From NCBI RefSeq assembly GCF_964340395.1, contig NC_135552.1, forward strand, positions 12,178,194 through 12,242,193: 64,000 bases of DNA, read 5' to 3'. A model generated the notes under the pieces. It had not been told where the DNA came from, did not search any database, and saw nothing but the letters and a program-made list of their open reading frames with translations. The translations under genes were made by a program, and so were the position numbers. Every line of letters starts with the position of its first letter. Positions within the stretch are counted from its first letter, which is position 1. This document shows, piece after piece, positions 22,897 through 35,000 of this stretch. Origin of the DNA: Glandiceps talaboti. Its lineage: Eukaryota > Hemichordata > Enteropneusta > Spengelidae.

Positions 22897-24631
22897 ATGG
22901 TGTTGTGTGCGATCATAACTCGAGCTAGTGATGGACTACCGTTAGCAGCATCAACTGATCTTGACGTAAATAAAGAACTGAAGGAGAGTCGGCTATATGT
23001 AAAAGCGTTGTCCAAGAAAGTGTGTCAACTCCCTGACAGGTGTTCTCTGCAGCTAGGTCACGTATGGATTCAGTGAGTAAACGTTTATACAGTCAATGTA
23101 CACTGTTGAAACTGTCACCCGGCCGGTTATTTCGTCTGATCCCAATTCCCATTTTATACTTTCTGTATCATGTGCTATGGTACGATCTGTTGCCACTGTC
23201 CAGATGTTTCCACTCAAACTAAAGCCACACCAGTAGCCATTACGTGTCTTGATTATTACCATAACAGTAGAATATGAATATTGATATATTAATTCATAAT
23301 CCATTTTGTTCTATAGTATAATATCGCTTATATTATATCAATCATCTACTTGGCCTATCTCTACTGAATGTTCACCTTCCCAGGTTTTGATCTGGTTTCT
23401 TTTATAACAACATACTCATTGGAAGCAAGCCAACTGAAGCTTTGCAATCTGACATACATTCTAGAATTTTGTTTTTCATATTGTATATCGATTGTTGTTT
23501 TAACATAAAACCTATTTTGTTAATCCTTTGTAAGTACATCTGAATAATTATTACAATGATGTAATTTCTACATATTAGTTTTATTATTTCTGATAATGTT
23601 TCTACTATTGCCTTTGATATGGCTCATTCAGTCTGTGATAAAAAATCTCATTTTAATCAATTTAACCATGGAGGTAGAACTCCCCAGTGTTTGTTGTTAG
23701 TCTGTTGAAGTGTAGTCTTGTTGAGGAGTGGGGCCCAGGGTGGGAAGATAACAGTGAGCTGGTTGTCCACATAACTGACTCACAGCCCTGGGTGGGATGT
23801 TAACAGTGAGCTGGTTGGTTATCCACATAACTGATTCACAGCCATGGGTGGGAAGATAACAGTGAGCTGGTTATCCACATAACTGACTCACAGCCCTGCT
23901 TGGGAAGATAACAGTGAGCTGGTTATCCACATAACTGACTCACAGCCCTGGGTGGGAAGATAACAGTGAGCTGGTTGGTTATCCACATAACTGACTCACA
24001 GCCATGGGTAGGAAGATAACAGTGAGCTGGTTATCCACAGAACTGACTCATAGCCCTGGGTGGGAAGATAACAGTGAGCTGGCTGGTTATCCACAGAACT
24101 GACTCATAGCCCTGGGTGGTAGGAAGATAACAGTGAGCTGGTTATCCACATAACTGACTCATAGCCCTTGGTGGTGGGAAGATAACAGTGAGCTGGTTAT
24201 CCACATAACTGACTCACAGCCCTGGGTGGTGGGAAGATAACAGTGAGCTGGTTATCAACATAACTGACTCACAGCCCTGGGTGGGAAGATAACAGTGAGC
24301 TGGTTATCCACATAACTGACTCATAGCCCTGGGTGGGATGTTAACAGTGAGCTGGTTGGTTATCCACATAACTGACTCACAGCCATGGGTGGGAAGATAA
24401 CAGTGAGCTGGTTATCCACATAACTGACTCATAGCCCTGGGTGGGTAGATAACAGTGAGCTGGTTATCCACATAACTGACTCACAGCCATGGGAATGAGA
24501 TTAGGATTAAAACTTGGGATGTAAAAAAAACCAGTTGTGTGGCAGAGACATTTTGTCCTGAACTAAAGAATTATCTATTTATAATCTCATCTGGCTGTAA
24601 TCCAAGCCCATGGGATTGAAATATGGGGTTT

Positions 24632-24694
<63 letters not shown>

Positions 24695-27600
24695 AATGGT
24701 GCTTTATTTACCAAGTATATCATGCTAATAAAAGTATGGTATTGTAAAATATGAATTATTTTTGTTTGTTTCAGTTTTATAGTGTCTCTTGGAGTTTGTT
24801 TCATGACTCTATGTGAAGAAAAGTATCCCACAGTCCTTGCCTTCTGTTTCTTGGATGAAATTCAGAGAGAATTTATTGTGAATTATGACAGGAGGAAAGT
24901 TGAGAATGTGGTCAGACCATATACATTTATTGAGTTTGGTAAGTTATGATAAGTAACAGTATGAAAGTGGCCATATGGATGAGGATTGGGTATTCATTTT
25001 GGATTTTTAATTTATAAAACAATTATATAATGGCTTCCTACTTGAAAAATCAATGTGAAAACAACATTTGACTAAGTGTGTTTGTTACTCAATACATTGC
25101 AAAAAGCCTAAAAAATATGTAAAAAATGTGTCACAATAACAAACATTTTACACATTTATTAATCTTTTGCAATTCATTGAGCTACAAACAAGGACTTGAC
25201 ATATGTTGTTTCACATTGATTTTTTTAAGTAGGAAGCCATTATAAAATCTTTTATAAATCAAAATTCTAAAATGAATACCCCAATCCTCATCCATATGGC
25301 CACTTTAAATGAATATTTTTTATATCTGTTTTCTACAACACACTCAGGTGTTGTATAATTAATAATGCTTGTCATGCCTGATACAAACTACTTAGCCATA
25401 GTATACTCATTGAGATAACTGGTTGTACAATTTTGTATTAGTTCTGGACTTGGAGCATAAATAATTTAGAAAATATATTTTGGTTAAATCACTCAGCATT
25501 CTTCAGTTGTTATTGTGTACAGTTCAATGATGTAGACTATTATCATACGCTCAGAGTTTGAAACTAAAACAAAAAATGATTCCAGAGCAATGTATTTGAT
25601 TGGTTATACAGTATTTTCTCAAATCACTTGGAAGCATACAATCTTTGCCTCCACTGACCACAAGGACCGTCTGTCCTTCACGTAACATCACATCCTATCA
25701 AGTACCTATTTATCATAGCTTGGTAGATAGAGATATTGAAGGATTCAAATCAAGTTTAAGGACTTCAGCCAGTGCTATATAATACAGGTTAGGCCAAAAA
25801 AAAAATTATCTGGTTCTGGTCAGGGTAAACTTTCTGAAGTGGTGCGACGACGCAAATTCTTTTTTTTTCCTAATTTTTTTTTTTTTTTTTTTTTTTTTTC
25901 AAATTAGTAAATACGCATTTTTTTGTCACTTTACATACTCTGTTCTATCATATTTATCTCTTGAGAAACTTCCTTTTTCTTCGAAGCAGTTCAGGCTTTG
26001 TATTTAAGCAGTCTTGGCATGTAGGGTAGATTTCAGCTGCTTGTTCTCCTGATATCAGGAATAAATAAGGAACAGGAAAGCAAAAATTATCGAAAAAAAA
26101 GGATCAACGCAAGGATATTCAGGGCACGCACGCGCTGACCAGAACCAGATATATATATATTTTTTGGCCTTACCCACATTGAAGCCATTTTTAGAACGTC
26201 ACACAAGGGTACCCTGCATTAGAGGAAATAAGTGTTTAAACTGGTCTTGGATGCCAACCATATGGCAACATACAAAACAATCAGTAAACAAATAAAGGTA
26301 ACTCTGAAAACCACATCATTTCAGACAAATACACTGAACTATTCAGACTGGCTGACAATACCGTTGACTTTGAACTGCTTCAAAATGTTGCGAAATAATG
26401 ATTTTTCAAAGGAGGCTTACAGTACTAGGTTATCGTGACCCCTACCCCCTTGCTTCCGAATACCACCCCTAGTGTCCAGACTGTGAAATCTTTTGTCTTT
26501 TTCATAACTGAAACATGGCATATTAGAATTAGAATTGCATCGCGCATCGTGGCAGCAAGGCTATGTACACATTAGCCACTTTCACAATTTGACATTAATC
26601 TGACATCTGCATTTTCTTTCCTTTTCAGATACTTTCATCCAAAAAGCAAAACAAAGATACGTAAACACAAGATCATTATCAACAAAAATCAATCTATCAG
26701 ATATGAGTACAGAAATGAAACTAAGACCACCTTATAAATTATCACTAGAAGAAGTAGGTATAGGTAATTCCAATGGAGTCGAGTCACGTCATCTTTACCG
26801 CCCAAAACCAAGTAAGTATAGGCTTACACCAATGAATGCTTGCAGTCTGTCAATATATTGTCTTTTTCACAAAAATCTCTATTTACTTGATTTTAAGAAC
26901 ATTTTGGTCTTATTTTTTGGACCCAAACCGACTACATTCTCATAGTCTGGAGGGTATTTGTGGCTTTGAGAAAGATCTTTACCTCTAGACTAACATTACT
27001 ATAACTACCTACTGGTTTCTGGGTAAATGTAGTCTTTTTTGGTCATTATAGTAGATAGTCTATCTACGGAGTAGAAAATTAAATAGAATTCATAAAAAAA
27101 GAGTAATTTACACAACAGAATGACAGCAAATTAAGCTTTATAGCTTTCAAGCTGCAACATATCAATTGTATTGGTAGAAATAGTAATACTAGACTGTAAA
27201 GTACAGTCGTTGAGGGCGCTGTGCTTGCCACACTATTGGCACACCACTATCCAGTACTTTCAAGAACAAATTGGTTTTTAAGGACACAACAGAAAATCCA
27301 CACATTTATCTGCACTGTAGATGTCAGTTTTTAAAGAAAACATTCTGTATTACTCTTTCTTACTCAAATTTTTCTATTCTCATTTGCAGTTTCAAAGCAA
27401 TCATTAATTCCAATGAATTGGTTATCCTATTTGTCGTTTGCTCTCAACATTTTATGTGCTCTTCTCAACTTTGGTAGAGCCATGACAATCATTTTGTTTG
27501 GACCAGTATCACTGGATGTAAGTATGACCTTTGACATAACAAGATTTCAATGTAGTATGACCTTTGACACAGCAAGTGAGATTAAGACAGCTAGCAATAG

Positions 27601-28157
27601 ACTCTCTTACAGTTCTTAGAGCTTTCACATCACTAAAATTAATTAAAGGAGTTGTTTGGTATATCTTGTCTTGTTTCCTTGAACTAAATCATTATGTTAT
27701 ACTCAGGTCAAGTCCCAGCATTAAAATTTCCTTGTGTCGTGCACTCACAGCTGGAGTGAAAATAGTTTTCTCATCAAACCTAGCTACAAATATGAATTCT
27801 CCTGTTTGACAGTTGTCAAGAGAACACAAAATAAACAAAAAAATTGAATCTACTATTAACTGTTTTTGTTTACCTTCACAGGATGATGCATTCAACATAA
27901 TAAAATACATTCTTGTATTCCTGTTGTCAAGTTGTTTATGTGTTTACCAGTGTTACCTACAACTTGTCTTTGTGAGACGAAGAACTCTTAAAGGCCTTGT
28001 AGCATGTTTCTTTCTCCTTTGTTGTAATTTTTACGTTACTTCTCATCGCTACAGATATATGGAAGCCTTTGTTTTTAACTGCATTGTAGCAGTACTTGCA
28101 GTTACTCAAATCAGAGCTAGGGGCTTGCCTGCAAAGTCACCAGACTATAACGTTTAA
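22897..28157 (+). CDS. SEC22A: SEC22A orthologue, complete
   Basis: Vesicle-trafficking protein of the ER/early secretory pathway. Five exons: 22897-23072, 24775-24938, 26629-26811, 27390-27517, 27882-28157; all junctions in frame, 308 residues (human SEC22A 307). Residues 1 to about 115 form a longin domain ([50 protein letters not shown]). The linker [20 protein letters not shown] is typical of SEC22A rather than SEC22C. Four hydrophobic segments follow at about 185-203, 220-242, 252-268 and 278-294, and the C-terminus ends PDYNV (human PDYDV). There is no SNARE coiled-coil motif, as expected for SEC22A/C and unlike SEC22B. The ATG context is CAAAATGG. Introns hold a minisatellite, a large fold-back element and a Harbinger-like MITE. 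Function is by homology. Confidence 0.93.
23720..24492. repeat. 53-bp minisatellite, about 14 units
   Basis: Units contain GATAACAGTGAGCTGGTTAT, CCACATAACTGACTCACAGC and CCTGGGTGGGA. Length varies between about 50 and 60 bp through a GGTT duplication and small GGT insertions. Lies in SEC22A intron 1 about 280 bp before exon 2. Confidence 0.95.
24631..24692. repeat. (AAC)n microsatellite
   Basis: About 20 AAC/CAA triplets in SEC22A intron 1, 80 bp upstream of exon 2. Minus-strand Leu-run ORF is an artefact. Confidence 0.97.
24964..25306. mobile_element. Long fold-back element, 343 bp
   Basis: Inverted repeats over 100 bp long: left arm starts AAAGTGGCCATATGGATGAG and continues through AATGGCTTCCTACTTGAAAA; the right arm is its near-complete reverse complement, ending CTCATCCATATGGCCACTTT. 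No coding capacity. SEC22A intron 2. A diverged relative of the end sequence (GCCATATGGATGAGAATTTT) occurs near 52810. Confidence 0.85.
25792..26169. mobile_element. Harbinger-like MITE, 378 bp, TTA target duplication
   Basis: Ends are GGCCAAAAAA...ATCTGGTTCTGGTCAG and its reverse complement CTGACCAGAACCAGAT...TTTTTTGGCC. Both ends are flanked directly by TTA (25789-25791 and 26170-26172), the TWA-type 3-bp target duplication of PIF/Harbinger elements. An internal poly-T run (about 25870-25899) is present. No ORF. SEC22A intron 2. Confidence 0.8.
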
Positions 28158-29780
28158 ATTCAGATGACAAAAATATTTGTAAAATATTGTAAACAAGTTA
28201 GAATTACACTATTGTAAATTTTGTAGACTGGAATATTTTGTTCAAACATTTTCACAAACCAGGGTATAATTTCTGTTCACTCATTGCTACGGTTTGGACA
28301 GTGCCGTGAAGAAACCTGTTGTTTCACATGTTCGTATCTCATCTTTGACCCTTGGTGACCTTTCACATACACAGTTACAATTTTCATAAAAGTTTCTGTG
28401 TAGTGCCAATAGTGGTCTTTAGTTTGGCATAAGTATACTTTGTTGTAGACAACTTTGTTCAAAATGCTATTCTATGGGAAGCAATTACTATTCTGTAAAC
28501 TTTCTCACGTACACTAAGTCATAATCAATATCAAGGTTTCATTTGTAATTATCAGAGTAAAAATTACTGAACAAAACATTACTGCAGTTAGTCACAATCA
28601 TTTATCCAGCGTGAGGTGTTTTCAGTATATAAAATTTGTAAGATACAACATTCATGCCACGCTATCAGCCAGCACTCATGTCGGTACTAAACTGCCAGTC
28701 TTTGCCTGCTAGATCAAAAGATTTAGACCATGCCTTGAACTTGTGATTAGAAATTCAAACAGAGGTCATTTATGTAGATTAAAATCAAACAAACAGAATA
28801 TTTTCTGCTTCTGATGATAAGAATGATTGCTGTTGTTATGGCGATACTTGCCAATTGTCTATACTTGATAAAATAACTTGAATTTGGCCAGAAACCCTTG
28901 TTTACTGTTGACACAATATATTAGGTGGCTAGTCTCATAAATCAACATTGAAAGTCCGACATCATGGTCATTTTGACATGTTTTACAGCATAATGATATT
29001 TGATTGGCTGCAACCAAATCTAGTTGTACCGTGCAAGATATTGGGCAGATTAGTACAGTCATGGTTTAGAAGCCTCATAGGGCTGAACAACATGTATCTT
29101 ACTGTGTATGTAGACTGAACCCCCTCTAAATGTAAGTTATCGTTCACTTTTATAGTTAAACCATTTTCTTGAGAAGGTATATCATTGTCATCAAAATTAT
29201 ATATAGTATCAAAAGCAAGAATTGAGGCCGAGAATATTTCCTTAATCATCATGTTGTAAATGTATAAATTCATTATTTGTCTGAAGACTTAATATATGTA
29301 TAACTTGTTGTATAGAACTTGTTGGATTGTAAAGGTTTTCGGGGCGAAAAGTTGTAAATTAGTTATCAGTAACTCTTAACTACACTGTGTGTATATTAGC
29401 CAAGTTATTTTTCGTTTAATGAAGTCAAACACTTGAAATGTCTCTGAAAATCTGTACATTCCAAATTTATTGTATTATTATTATTCCAGGGTAGCAATCA
29501 TGAAGAGTTCCGAGATGAAAGATTCAGTGATAATGTTTTATGCTTTCATTAGTATAAGATTATTTTAAAGCATTTTATTCATGGAGAAATATTTTATTTT
29601 AATTAAATTTTTTTTTTTAAATTTTACTCAAGTTTGGAGTTTGTTTTGATTGTGTGATTTCAGTCTATGTTTATAAGACAATATACTACATAGTATTGTT
29701 TACATTTCCTCTATTGGCACTGGTTAGTGTCTTATAAATGATTTGGGGACAACTAAAGAATATTGCGCACATGTACGTAA
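28158..29780. other. SEC22A downstream region, no recognised gene
   Basis: Contains the SEC22A 3' UTR of unknown length (no clear AATAAA close by) and AT-rich intergenic sequence. Fragments near 28640-28690 resemble one arm of MITE family B. Confidence 0.5.
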
Positions 29781-29794
29781 CTTCACACCTACTC

Positions 29795-30180
29795 TCACCT
29801 AGTCTTGGCTACCTACACTTTTACTGCTGGGGGCTCTTCTAAGAGATCACCCAGACAAAGAGTCTGGGGAAACCATATTCCAACAACCCTGTACCAGAAA
29901 TCACACAGTACATTTCTCCCAGGTCATAAAAATGGGCTTACGAGGCTTGTTCATGGTAATTAAGATGTATCAGTCACTTGAGAAGTGATAACTTCACAGG
30001 AAGGTACTCTAATCACTCATCCTGCAATATTAGATGTGAAGTATTCCCCAGCATGCACTGCTCCAGGAGCTAGTTCCTGTGCAGGTGAGTCTGGATTCAC
30101 TTTCCCCAAACTCTTGCTTGGGGAGGTCTCATAGGCAGAGCCCCCAGTGGCAAATGTCTGGGTAACTGAGACTATCACTC
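29795..30180. mobile_element. Fold-back element with GGGGGCTCT arms, about 385 bp
   Basis: Left arm CCTAGTCTTGGCTACCTACA ... CTGCTGGGGGCTCT pairs imperfectly with right arm AGAGCCCCCAGTGGCAAAT ... TGGGTAACTGAGACTA. A second inverted pair (GTCTGGGGAAA / TTTCCCCAAAC) is nested inside. No ORF. Intergenic. Limits approximate. Confidence 0.6.
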
Positions 30181-30199
30181 GTCATCTTGTTTGGCAAAA

Positions 30200-32008
30200 G
30201 CGGGCTACCCTCGCACTATATCACAGACCCAATTTTAGACCAATGCAAGTAAAAAGTATATACCTATCAAGTAAACCAAGTTGTAATGGAAAGACCTTGT
30301 ATTATGGGATAGATTTTTGTGCATTGTGAGGTTGACCAGGGTCTGACCAAAATATAATTCCAGAGTAAATTGTTTGAAATTTTGTGTACACAATAATGAA
30401 ATAGAAGAATTGATACCATTTAAAACCAAGGCTTGATAATGCCATTTTAGACCCACCTTTCCCAAATCTACACCACTTAAGAGCAACAGTAACACCCAGA
30501 AATACATACCCATAGGGTAAATTGAATTACCCTCCTCTGTATACCAGAAACACACAGGTAAATTATCAATGACACATCCAAATATCATTTACATTAACTA
30601 CCCCCCCCCCCCCTTTTCAGGGCTACAACATGCTCCTCTATGTAACACATAAAACCAGAAACAAACACTGGAAATTCATCAATGACAAGAAAATGTGGTT
30701 CTCATCTCAAAACAGGCAGTATAAAGCCTTTATTAAATTTAAAACATGACACCAACTTAAAATACATAAGAATGAATCAAGTGAACACATGTACAATACA
30801 GAATGGTGAATTTATCTCCATTTCTTCTCGTATTATACCCAATTTGTTACACAGCTCATCCTTTTCACAATTATTTCAATTTTTCATGTTAAACATTTAA
30901 AACAGTAAAGGTATGCCATGTCAGGGCGCCCTCACACATCAACCAAACCTTGAAAGATGAGACCGTTGAGGGCAGAATGACGTATCTTACAGTCTATTAA
31001 AAAGTGACTGAGAGATCAGCAATCACCTCAATATACAGTTGTTTTATCTTGAATGTAAGAAGTGTACTTGAATTTTGAGAAAAGTGACTGACTGCTATGT
31101 GACACTGGCTATGAATATGAATGCATGAAACTAAAACATATAACACTTTGAGTAAAGTTAGAGGACTGGTCAATATGATCTTTGTATGGCAAGTCTTAAT
31201 GTAGTCTCCAACATTTTAAGTGTAAACTGACAGATTTTTGAAAGTCTTGTTTTGGAATGATTGAATATAGCTATGTTAAACCTATTTATAATTTTGAACT
31301 ACTACATGTACACAGTATTAAAGGTGATAGGTGAATTATATATGATTGGGTGGAGTTACCAGTTTTGGTCTTGACACTGCGACAGATTTGTGAAAGTTCA
31401 ATGTTGAAACAATTACATGTGGCTACTACAAAGTAAGTACTTGGATGAATTATACGCTCACTGTGTTTGAATTTGACTGTTTAGTGGAGATAGCAATGTA
31501 AGATAATAAACTTGGCATACCCAGGGTTAGTTTTGCTGAAAAGGGAATGGAGAGCATGTATGCCTTTAAGAGAGGAATTGTACTCATTGCAAAAAAAACC
31601 TCCTGAATGATTAATTATTCTCTTGTGGAACTGTACACAAAGTCTTTTTTGTAACATGGTTGAAATCCTACCAAGGATTATCTGATGAACTACTGTCAAT
31701 GCCATTGACAAGGAGGTGAAATTTCTGGCAGTAGAACTCATCTGTTGTTAGTTTTACAGTAAGCCATGTCAACATCAGAGTTTTTAGTACATGATAATCA
31801 CAAAGTTAAGAGTTTTAAGAAATTGAAAATGAATCCTAGTAGTTGAATCATTTTATGGCTGTCTTATTGTGAAATTAGCATTGGTAGTGATGGTTACTGT
31901 TTCCATGACAACATACATAACACTGTGATAAAAGCAACTGGTTGTCTATGATAGAAGTGACTGGTTGTCTACTGGTTGTCTAGGGTAGAAGTGACTGGTT
32001 GTCCACAG
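30200..32008. other. Intergenic, probable 3' UTR of the zinc-finger gene
   Basis: Apart from the family B MITE and a poly-C tract (30601-30614) I see no gene. A small direct repeat of GAAGTGACTGGTTGTC (31940-32003) lies directly downstream of the minus-strand stop codon at 32009 and is probably in the 3' UTR. Confidence 0.5.
30902..30996. mobile_element. MITE family B copy, about 95 bp
   Basis: Left arm CAGTAAAGGTATGCCATGTC then AGGGCGCCCTCACA; right arm GTTGAGGGCAGAATGACGTA then TCTTACAGTCTA. The arms are imperfect reverse complements around a short loop. Confidence 0.7.
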
Positions 32009-35000
32009 CTACATTCCATGGTTATGATCATGTGATTGTAGAGGTGGTGGGTTATCCATCAATGACCCTAGAGTTTGACCTCCTCCTCCTCCTCCTTGAC
32101 CCATCAGCTGCAAAAACAAATTAAAATGCAAATTTACAACAGCATCTACCTTTATGATGTTTGGTGTGTTTTTTATGGATATGTCAACAAGGATTTACTG
32201 AGTGTTTAAAGTGATACAGTTTGTAACTGAGGTTCAATTTTCTTCCAACATCAGTGGACTAAATCTGATATCACAGATACTCACCTCTGCTGGTACATTT
32301 CTCAATCTGTAGTTTAACAAAGCCTGTGTTAAAGCATTGGACACCTGTAATGCCATAGCAGCATCTTCTTCATTGCGTACAATACATGTAGACTGCAATC
32401 AAAAGCAACAAACCATATAATTAGATGTTCATATCTTTTCTTTATCTACAAAGGCTATTCCATGTTTCATGAGCTACATTAATAGAGAAATTGCAACCTG
32501 CCATTCTCAATATCCTGTGTGGTGCATTGTGGGAAATATGACAATAAACATGTTTGAACCACTGTTGTAAACAATCTTGTGTATATATCGTTGTAACCAT
32601 AAGTCTTGGTTACCCAGACCATTACAGGAAGGCTATTCTATCAATCTCCCCAGATCAAGTATTACGATAATTACAGCTTTTTAAATCCCATAATCCTTTG
32701 CATCAGAGCATGCTCAGTCTGAATTCCAAGTTCTTGATCAAAGATGCTAGATATTTGTGGTGCAAGTATTTATAAGATCTTATAAACGATCTTTAAAATT
32801 TTCAAATCTGCAAAATTGCGTGTGACTATACCAGGAATGCATAATCCATGTACAGAGGTGATATAGATACAGAGGATCTACCCAATACAACAGTCGTTTT
32901 ACTTGTTGTATACATGGATTTTGATGAAATCATGTTTGTGGGAAGATCATTTGACAGGTAGATTTGTCAAAGGAAAGACACCAACTTACCAGTTCTTTGA
33001 GAAGTACTCCAAGATTACTGCCGCCACCACCACCAACATTTCTCGGTGGTACTTCATCTGTCTGCTTGATAGACAAACACAAAGAACACCAGGAATTTTA
33101 ATGGTGTCACATTTTATTCCACTGACATGAATTACTGGTACAATAATTGTGAAAATTTACTGTATGTCAGTCTACTTCATATCGTCTTTGTCATTTGTCG
33201 AGACACAAAGATTGCGATAAGTGTGATGTCTGTCATAACCAGAGGCTTTTCCAATAAACCCTAAAATGTGCAGTAGACCTTCTTTACAAGATTTAAAAGT
33301 TGAATAAGTTTACGTACGTTAGGTGCTATTTTTATCACCGAAAATCAGGTCAGTTGATAGCAGTAATCAATACAAGTGTACTAAAGGCAGAAATAAGTCT
33401 GACTGGACTTTTCCTTTAAGTTGATAACAGTAATCAATACAAGTGTACTAAAGACAGAAATAAGTCTGACTGGACTTTTCCTTTATGTTGATAGCAGTAA
33501 TCAATACAAGTGTACTAAAGGCAGAAATAAGTCTGACTGGACTTTTCCTTTATGTTGATAGCAGTAATCAATACAAATGTACTAAAAGCAGAAATAAGTC
33601 TGACTGGACTTTTCCTTTTGTGTGTGCCCGATAATGTCAGCTTTCCCTGTACTCAATTGCCAAAGAAATTTTTCTCCTACACACTTTTGGCACCAAGAGT
33701 GGACATATTGGCTTTATGTGGATAAACATTATGAGAGTTATATCTTTGCTTTCTGGGTGCAAAATTTTTAATGCGACTTTTTCTTATTTTTGTGAGTTAT
33801 CTTATGGATAGAATTAAGCAAATCAGTACTCACAGTGAAATCATCAAAACCTCCAGTACCGTATCGATTATCTGGTCCCCCATATCGGTCCACAGGTCGG
33901 CTGAATCTATCTGATGGGCCACCATAACGATCTGATTCTCCATACATATTGCCTCTGTCAGCTCTCTGAAAACCAACCCTTTCTTGTCCAAGAGATTCTC
34001 CCATCAGTCTGTCAGTTAGACTCCTGTCCACGAAATCAGATATACAGGCATTTTTCTATGACAGTTCACAATCACAGAGTAAAATATGTGAAAGCCAAAG
34101 TAAAGTGGTTATATACTGTGATTCTATCACCTAATTCTAAACCACAGAAAAGACATGGGATCAATAAATAATTTTTGTATACAAGAGAATAGCATTGAGT
34201 TCTTAACCTTGAAAGCCTTGGAAATTGTTAAAATAAGATCCACATTTATTCAGCTATGGTGTTTCTCTTAAGATGTGCTACAGGGCAGTGAAACGAATTT
34301 AACTGAAAACAAGTCAAAAACACAGTTCCCTCTCAAATACTTTACCTCTATTACAATTATCATTACAGGTATATAATTATAATTCAGTAAAGTTTACATA
34401 TGTTGCAAAATGAAGGGGATGTGCATATGTCCCATATTATACTAGTATGTCCACCTTTGTAACAGGTTTGAAAGCAATCAGATATTGCATGTCTGAGAAA
34501 AGATGTGTTACGGATGGACAGATCCCATTATAATCGTCTGCCCTTGTAGGGATTGATAAACCGAAAAGGGGTGAAAGGGATATTGGAACACTTGTGAAAA
34601 AGCATTCATGTCAACTGATCAATTTCTGATCAACATCATAATTTTTCTCCTTTGAAATCCATACATGCTATCAGAATGTTTTCTGAATCTAAAAAGTAAT
34701 TCATACATTTTGACTAGGTATACTTACCCAGATTTCTGATCCCCATATACGTTGTCATACGAAGCATCAAACCCTCTATCAGCACCATCACTTCTTGTAG
34801 GTTGTGACCATTTATTCTCACCAAATCTTCCTCCACCTCCTCCCCCTCCCCCTCCCCCTTGGCCACCAAATCTCATGTCTCTGATGCCCAATGTGCCTCC
34901 TCCTCCATATTCTCTGTCCCAATCACCTGCTCTGTTACCCTGACCACCAAAGTCGCTACTGCCCATAAACATCCCAGCTCCAGTGTTGAATGAACCACTA

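Noticed and set aside
23720-24492. Repeated TTATCCACA, identical to a bacterial DnaA box
   Set aside because: The host is a eukaryote and the word is part of a 53-bp minisatellite unit; no replication origin meaning is likely.
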